In this document: positions 58,782-64,000 of the stretch, in pieces
How positions within the stretch are numbered: position 1 is the stretch's first letter
How the letters are laid out: every line of letters starts with the position of its first letter
Made by a program: the position numbers and the translations under genes
The notes under the pieces: generated by a model
What the model was told of the DNA's origin: nothing
Seen by the model: the letters and a program-made list of their open reading frames with translations, nothing else
Databases searched by the model: none
Source of the DNA: Lucifuga dentata
Lineage: Eukaryota; Chordata; Actinopteri; Ophidiiformes; Bythitidae
DNA length: 64,000 nucleotides
Reading direction: 5' to 3'
Assembly: GCA_014773175.1 (NCBI GenBank)
Contig: VXCM01002070.1
Location: 50,999 to 114,998, forward strand

Positions 58782-61700
58782 CTGCAGGTGGTAAAGAAAG
58801 CAGGAGGAGAGAGAAAAATGAAATTTGAAGTTATTTCCTTCTCATATACTTAGAAATGGAATTGAAAATGCAAGATAGATATGAGAAGGTTTTCAGTGTC
58901 ATTTCCACTCCACCGTTACAATATAATTGAATATTATTTTTCTCATTCCTTCAGCAAGATAGAGAAAGGCTGATCTGGCAAAACAGGACTTCAACTGGTT
59001 TCAAATAAACAGTAAACTATTTGACACCAAAGGGCATTAAAATTATCTTCACGCAAAGATAATGAAACACTAGAAGGTTGTAAATGTGATTAGTGATTAG
59101 TGAGTAAAAGTGTCACCTGCAAGAAGCTTTTCCTTGATCCACCACACAGATTCCATCGTTCTGACACTCTACGTTGGTGCAGGCATCAGAGGGTCTGGTG
59201 GTGACGGGTGATGTTGTGGTTGTAGGCAGAGGGTTTGGTATAGTAAGATGAGCCACATCTAAAGAGGGACCAGAGGATCAGATGCATTACATTACATGAA
59301 ATGATCAGGCAAGAACTGGATCATGGGTATGTGAATCAGATGTACCGGTAATCACGCATCAAGATACCAATTTGCTATTTAAATGGATGAAGATCTTAAT
59401 ATTTATTCCAATAATAGTAATGAGCAATGATCTATACTGTTCATTGTGTACTCTGAACAGTTTATAGAGCAAACTAATTGCATGATTTGCTTTGGCCTTA
59501 GGCTTCTTCTTACGTAACTTTTCTTCCTTTATCAGTATATTTGGGAGTTCTTATGTTGAAATCTGTGTTTGTTTGTTTTTTTTTTACCTTCCATGGTAAG
59601 GAGAAAGATGGCGTCCCCTCCCTTCATGAAATCCCTGCTCTTGGCTCTAAGGTGGGTCAGATACAGTGGAGTACCTGCTCCAGGCCCTCGGAAATATGTG
59701 GTTCCATTTGTATCTGTGATCTGGATTCCCACCTTGCGAGGGTCATCCCAGAAAAAGTAGTCAGAGCCTGTTATACACAGTAAATTTTGCTGTGTTGAAT
59801 TAACACTATAAGAGTTGAATGGAACCAAATAGACTCAGGCCTAGTGTTAAATTAACTCTTATGGTGTTAATTCAACACAGCAAAACTTACTGTGTAGAGG
59901 ATATTAACAGTTAATTGCATAAAATATTAGAGGTTCTAGTATTCTTGAAAGAGTTTTTTGACCTGTTAAAATTCAATCTGCTATCTGCACCTTCTGCCTT
60001 CATGTTGGGGTCAGTGGTGACACTTCGCTGGTTGGACATGCGTTTTTGGATGTGTGGGTGCTGGTCCATCAGCATCATGGTCATCTGTTTCCAAGGACAT
60101 GGCCATTTTTGCCCCGTGTCTTCTGGACGGGCGACCAGATGGGCATAGGCTGACAACTCACCAGGGTAGCCTGTCTTACCACTGGGGTACAGGCCCATCT
60201 GGAAGGTGTAACCTTCCTTAGAGGTGAATGGGGGGCTGTAGATAGCCGTGCCTGGTGGAGTGTTTTCCATAACATTACTGAAGTTCCTCATTCGCCATGT
60301 AAACTCTGGGCACATGGTCTCAGAAAGGTTGATGTCATCCAGGGACAGACCCCCCACTGAGGGCCCAGAGCCTTCCTTGGTCCCCTCAAACACAACACGG
60401 AATTTCGTTTTGACGTTTAGACTCACATGGTGTAGTTGCCACAGCTCCTGGGGGGCTCCTGTCACAGCACATGAAATAATGGTCAGATTTCACCAACAGC
60501 TATAATAGTGCTTTTGAACAGCTGTAATATTCAGTTATACTCACCATCTATGGTCTGTATAAAGCGCAGTTTTCCTTGAGGGTTAGCTGTGTCATATTCT
60601 CGGACAGAAATCTTGAGTTTGTCATTTTGGCCGCCGCTGTTGTAGTAGAAGAACTGCAGACATTGGTAATCTCGTTTGGGGTAAAGTAGCCTGCTTTCAA
60701 GTAGAGCTGTGTCCCCGATGTTGGCTGTGGCAGTGCTGAAGTGCATGAAATACCCCGAGCCTGAAGATTCAAATAAACAAGACATTTGGATTATTAATAT
60801 CATTATATAAGCATTTTTTTTCAAGTAAATCACAACCCACAAACAGAGGTGAAATGTAATTAAGTAAAAGGTAATTAAGTACATTTAGCCCAGTACTGTA
60901 CTTAAGTACAAGTTAGATGCATGTACTTATTTTGTACTTTTACTCCACTCTGTAGTGGCTGAGCTCATATAATCTCTCTCTTTCTTTCCTTCCATTACTT
61001 CTATCATTCCTTCTCACTTTCCTTCTTTCCTTCCTACTTTCATAATTTTCTTCTTTTTGGGGTCTTTCCTTCCTTCTCACTGTCCTTCCTTAGTTCTTTC
61101 CTTCCTACTTTCACCCCCTCCACTGTCCTTCCTTATTTGAACTCCTCCTTCCTTCCAACTTTCCTTAACTCCTAGTTTTTTTCCTTGCTACTTTCATTGT
61201 TTCTCCCTTCCTTTTCCGTCTTACTTTCCTTCCTTCCTTCTTTTTACCTTTTGCCTTCCTTCTGTTCTTCCTTTCTTGCTTGCTTCCCTCTATTCTTATT
61301 TATTTTCTTTCCTCTTTTAGACTAAATTTTTCTGCTAAAACTTGTTTCTTAATTTAAATTTTAAATGCAGGACTTGAGTATGTCTCCAGTGTTGCATTGC
61401 TACTTTTAAATAAATAAAGCATTTGAGTTTTCCTCCACTGCTGCCCACTGAAATGCGCTTTGTACAGTGGATGATAAGATGATAAGATAAGATGGCAACA
61501 AAAAAGGTGCCAGTCGTTGATATCTTTTATAGGAATGATAAATGCAGAGATATGTAGCTGTATCAGGGGTTGTGTATCTTTCTGTAAGGGAATTCTCACC
61601 AGAGCATTTGCCCATGTTGGAATAGTCAGTGCTGGGCCCTCCAGCAGCTTGCGTTACCCTGATCCAATCGGCCTGGTCTGTGGGTCCCTGGATCATACCA

Positions 61701-63899
61701 CAGATGTTCTCACGCTCAAAGTCACATGAATCCAGGAATGTGGAGGCCTTGGCTAAAAGAGGGTACATAAAGACACGCACACACACAAGTGGAAAAGAAC
61801 TTTGAACAGCTGTAAATCAATTGACTACAACCATTCATTCCTTCTCTTGCCTCCCATTTCCATGTGACAAGAAGAAGCTTAAACTACAACTAACTCTATA
61901 CTACAAATAAAATGTTTTTTTTTTTTTTGTTTGTTTGTTTTTTAAGGGCGACAGAAGCTTGCAGTTTTGCATTCTGATTTTTAAGTAGTTGGGCAACAGT
62001 TTTGTTTAAATTTTGATTACAGATTGTGTGGGGGAGAAAATTGCACAGACAGACACAATAATTTAAGTAAAGGTATTAAATCTGAGGTGCTGGGATCAGG
62101 CTCTTACTGCAGTTATAGAGGCGGCTCAGCTTGAGCAGGTCACTGTCACTGAATTCCATACGTTGGCCGATGACATCACTGAAAGCAGGGATCTTGGTGA
62201 CAATGGTGGGCCCTGTGCCATTGCGGAAGGCATTCTTACTGTAGTGCATCACGGAGCTATAGTCATAAGGGACACCCAAAGAGCTGGAGGTAGTGTCATT
62301 GTAGGTGTTAAAATTGTGTTCTTTACCTGTAAACAGACATACAGCAGCACAATGGATTCCTGACATGTTTAAAGAGCAAGGTTTTATAGCTACAGCAGGC
62401 AGGTGTCCAAAGACCTGATATAACCTTGCTGACACATCAAAGTACTTTGTACTTTAATCACAGATTGTAAACAAAATGCGTATTTATTAATGATTTGCCA
62501 TTGTTCAATACAGATATGACAGGTTGACTTACTGTGATATTCCTTGATGTTCTGATAGTGTCTTTTGCTTATCTTGTTGTGATTATGCACCGAGGACAAC
62601 ACACATGCATACGCTTATCATGCAATAATAATAATAATAATAACAAGCAATAATTCATCTGCAGTAATAATGTTCACTAGAATTTACTTGGCAGAATAAG
62701 AGTGAAAGGTTCAGTACCCTCTGAGATGCGGTCCCACATGATGGTGACGTAGTCATCACGGTCTGACCGGGACTGCTCATGCCAGAAGCCCAGAGCATGA
62801 AGGAACTCATGTTCAATGGTGCCGATGCGGTCACAGTTTCTGCCAATTGACAATCTCTGCTTCCCAACTTGACGGTTACCAACAGAGGAAAAACATCTAA
62901 AGATGAATAACAATGTTATGAACATCATTTAGAACAATCCAAGATTACAAGATTACCCAACAGTTAGAATGTTACAGTTTGCATGTTTGAATTCTATAAA
63001 TACTACCAGCATACAAGTCACATTACTACCAACCATTTTCAAAAACATAAAGCCATATTTTAGTTTACCAGATCCCCTAATCTTTCAAAATCAAATGTTC
63101 AGGTCATACACTCACCTTAAAATTCAATGTTTTGCCTGACAACATGTATGCACAATTGTAGAAGGCACAGTCATTTTAATTTCCTCAGGAAAGCAGTCTT
63201 CTCCTGGGATTATGTAACATTTCCCTCTGTGTAGTCGTGTCGGATCTGTTAAATGAAGTGCCTTCAACAAAAACTAATAACCTGATGGATGCTTATCTCA
63301 GGCAGATTTCAGTTCTCTACAAATTGATTTTTATAGCATACTGGACTAAACTGAAACTAATGGCAGTCTGGAGGATAGAAAAAAAAATTCTAAAATGTAC
63401 CTATCTGGCACTATATTTTGGAAAATGGTCGGCTGTAACATAAAATATATGTGGGTTGCATTTATTGCCCTCAAACCTGCAAAATCACTGGTATGGTCCT
63501 TTAAGAAAATGATCTATCATTTGGTTTCAGTTACAGTCGTGTTTGTCAATCAGGTTGAAGTTCTGTACTTATTAATGTTGCATTTGAGTGATTCTGAACT
63601 GCAGCGGGATCCATGATAAAACATTTTAGTCACAGCAGTAGCTGACAGGCCAATCAATACATACATTTTTTTTTTAACTTGGCACATTGCTGACTCCTGT
63701 CATATACATATATTAATCCATGAGAAAGTACTGATTTGCATAAACCAGACCACAAAACAATAAAAATAATTTTGATCTTACCCACTCCCTTTAAAAATGG
63801 AAATGTAGTTCCGTTCTCCCTTCCAAGGTTGAAATTCGATGCAGGTTTTGAGCCGATACTGCTCAAAGGCCTTCAGAATCACACCTTTGGCATTGATCT
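58547..63899 (-). CDS. mep1b: Meprin A subunit beta (3' part, 9 exons)
   Basis: Meprin beta is a type I membrane zinc metalloprotease of the astacin family that cleaves matrix, mucus and signalling proteins at the epithelial surface. Exons in transcript order: 63782-63899, 62718-62896, 62108-62326, 61600-61752, 60545-60760, 59991-60458, 59588-59767, 59117-59258 and 58547-58781. All phases agree, giving about 636 residues. Domains: astacin with [13 protein letters not shown] zinc site and SVMHY Met-turn, MAM from [18 protein letters not shown]-like from [15 protein letters not shown]-like [15 protein letters not shown]...CRC, transmembrane helix, and short tail KRKYKK...ENP. The uncleaved link from EGF to membrane and the overall match favour beta over alpha. 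The signal peptide, propeptide and first catalytic exons lie beyond the right edge. Human MEP1B has about 701 residues, so roughly 85 are missing. Confidence 0.95.
58782..59116 (-). other. mep1b intron
   Basis: 335 bases between the EGF halves. Nothing recognised. Confidence 0.75.
59117..59258 (-). CDS. mep1b: mep1b exon: linker and EGF-like domain
   Basis: Encodes [40 protein letters not shown] and DQGKASCR. The Thr/Pro-rich linker is a likely O-glycosylation site. Donor TGCAG|gtgaca. Confidence 0.95.
59588..59767 (-). CDS. mep1b: mep1b exon: end of TRAF-like domain
   Basis: Encodes [40 protein letters not shown] and [19 protein letters not shown]. The acceptor lies directly beside a 119-bp palindromic element. 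Confidence 0.95.
59776..59894. mobile_element. Short palindromic MITE with TA target-site duplication
   Basis: The ends CACAGTAAATTTTGCTGTG... and its near-perfect reverse complement form about 41-bp terminal inverted repeats with two mismatches. It is flanked by TA on both sides (59774-59775 and 59895-59896), as in Tc1/mariner-type miniature elements. It fills over half of the 223-base mep1b intron. Confidence 0.82.
59991..60458 (-). CDS. mep1b: mep1b exon: end of MAM and most of TRAF-like domain
   Basis: Encodes [60 protein letters not shown] and [20 protein letters not shown] to [18 protein letters not shown]. Acceptor ctgtgacag, donor GAAG|gtgcag. Confidence 0.95.
60545..60760 (-). CDS. 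mep1b: mep1b exon: MAM domain, middle
   Basis: Encodes [40 protein letters not shown] and [20 protein letters not shown]. Matches the MAM core of MEP1B. Donor GATG|gtgagt. Confidence 0.95.
60761..61599 (-). other. mep1b intron with (TTCC)-rich tract
   Basis: Contains about 345 bases of C/T-rich sequence on the + strand (60976-61320), dominated by CCTT/TTCC units, which is polypurine on the mep1b sense strand. No exon seen. Confidence 0.8.
60976..61320. repeat. Imperfect (CCTT)n polypyrimidine tract
   Basis: Long strand-asymmetric C/T tract with repeated TTCCTTCC. An old degenerate tetranucleotide microsatellite. Confidence 0.88.
61600..61752 (-). CDS. mep1b: mep1b exon: start of MAM domain
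   Basis: Encodes [20 protein letters not shown] and [20 protein letters not shown] to NMGKCS. Acceptor cttttag, donor TCTG|gtgaga. Confidence 0.95.
61753..62107 (-). other. mep1b intron
   Basis: 355 bases. A poly(T) stretch lies near 61916-61943. No other feature. Confidence 0.75.
62108..62326 (-). CDS. mep1b: mep1b exon: protease domain with Met-turn
   Basis: Encodes [40 protein letters not shown] and [20 protein letters not shown] to [15 protein letters not shown] is the astacin Met-turn. Donor TGCA|gtaaga. Confidence 0.96.
62327..62717 (-). other. mep1b intron
   Basis: 391 bases with a short ATA repeat near 62625-62642. Nothing else seen. Confidence 0.75.
62718..62896 (-). CDS. mep1b: mep1b exon: zinc-binding active site
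   Basis: Encodes [40 protein letters not shown] and [30 protein letters not shown] is the HExxHxxGxxH zinc site with the catalytic Glu. All metal ligands are present. Human MEP1B has GCWSSVG where this has GCFSSVG. Confidence 0.97.
62897..63781 (-). other. mep1b intron with one MITE copy
   Basis: 885 bases, most of it occupied by repeat copy I. No exon seen. Confidence 0.75.
62966..63504 (-). mobile_element. Non-autonomous inverted-repeat element, copy I
   Basis: The left outer end has decayed (AGAATGTTACAGTTTGCATG / TTTGAATTC). The right end is CTGCAAAATCACTGGTATGG / TCCTTTAA. The interior runs in the same reverse orientation as copy A (GCAGTCTTCTCCTGGGATTA). Confidence 0.72.
63782..63899 (-). 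CDS. mep1b: mep1b exon: N-terminal part of protease domain
   Basis: Encodes [20 protein letters not shown] and [19 protein letters not shown]. The Cys in KTCI is a conserved astacin disulphide cysteine. Acceptor tctctacag, donor GTGG|gtaaga. The leftmost mep1b exon of the transcript inside this window. Confidence 0.95.
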
Positions 63900-63935
63900 C
63901 TGTAGAGAGATGATTAAATAAATTCTGTTACACAT

Positions 63936-64000
63936 GAATAGAATAGAATAGAATAGAATAGAATAGCTTTATTGTCATTATACGTAACATATAATGAAAT
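63936..64000. repeat. (GAATA)n tail with LINE-like 3' end
   Basis: GAATAGAATAGAATAGAATA then AGCTTTATTGTCATTATACG is the pattern of a non-LTR element 3' end with a pentanucleotide tail. Cut off by the window edge. Memory-based. Confidence 0.5.

Noticed and set aside
62718..62896. Meprin alpha or another astacin rather than meprin beta
   Set aside because: The MAM, TRAF, EGF and transmembrane exons continue in frame and match MEP1B closely, including the C-terminal region.

Overview
This window is vertebrate nuclear DNA, most likely from a teleost fish. The genes have many exons with GT-AG introns and encode animal-specific proteins. The introns are AT-rich and full of CT/CA microsatellites, small inverted-repeat DNA transposons and short LINE-like 3' tails of the kind common in fish. 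I do not recognise the species. No bacterial, viral, CRISPR, rRNA or tRNA feature was seen.

Layout. (1) About 1-15.4 kb, + strand: the 3' part of a phosphatase-and-actin-regulator gene, best matched to phactr1. Ten exons between 1058 and 13034 carry four RPEL motifs and the PP1-binding C-terminus ending RFHRP. The 5' exons lie outside the window. (2) About 16.5-58.25 kb, + strand: a complete phlpp1 gene (PH domain and leucine-rich-repeat protein phosphatase 1). Seventeen exons run from the ATG at 17095 to the stop at 56944. The order is N-terminal extension with Ras-association-like segment, PH domain, leucine-rich repeats, PP2C-type phosphatase, and a tail ending DTPL. Intron 1 is 22.4 kb and holds most of the window's transposon copies. 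(3) About 58.4-64 kb, - strand: the 3' part of mep1b (meprin A subunit beta). Nine exons cover most of the astacin protease domain, then MAM, TRAF-like, EGF-like and transmembrane segments. The signal peptide, propeptide and first protease exons lie beyond the right edge. phlpp1 and mep1b converge, with poly(A) signals about 240 bp apart.

Function. The three genes are not a pathway or operon. Phactr1 and Phlpp1 are both phosphatase-related: a PP1 regulatory subunit, and an Akt/PKC hydrophobic-motif phosphatase. Meprin beta is a membrane protease. Their adjacency is a matter of synteny: human PHLPP1 and MEP1B are both on chromosome 18q, whereas PHACTR1 is on 6p.

Assembly quality matters here. 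Most of the single-N positions are flanked by the same sequence on both sides (61-66 bp in the unique-sequence cases). These look like unmerged contig ends. Three of them fall inside phlpp1 coding exons and create false duplications, two of which also shift the frame. Removing one copy plus the N restores one open frame of about 1786 codons.

I found no new biological system. The most interesting non-genic signals are: a family of about ten roughly 550-670 bp non-autonomous inverted-repeat elements in two subfamilies and both orientations; short inverted duplications within two of those elements that look like template-switch events; and a 119-bp palindromic TA-flanked element sitting 6 bases from a mep1b 3' splice site.
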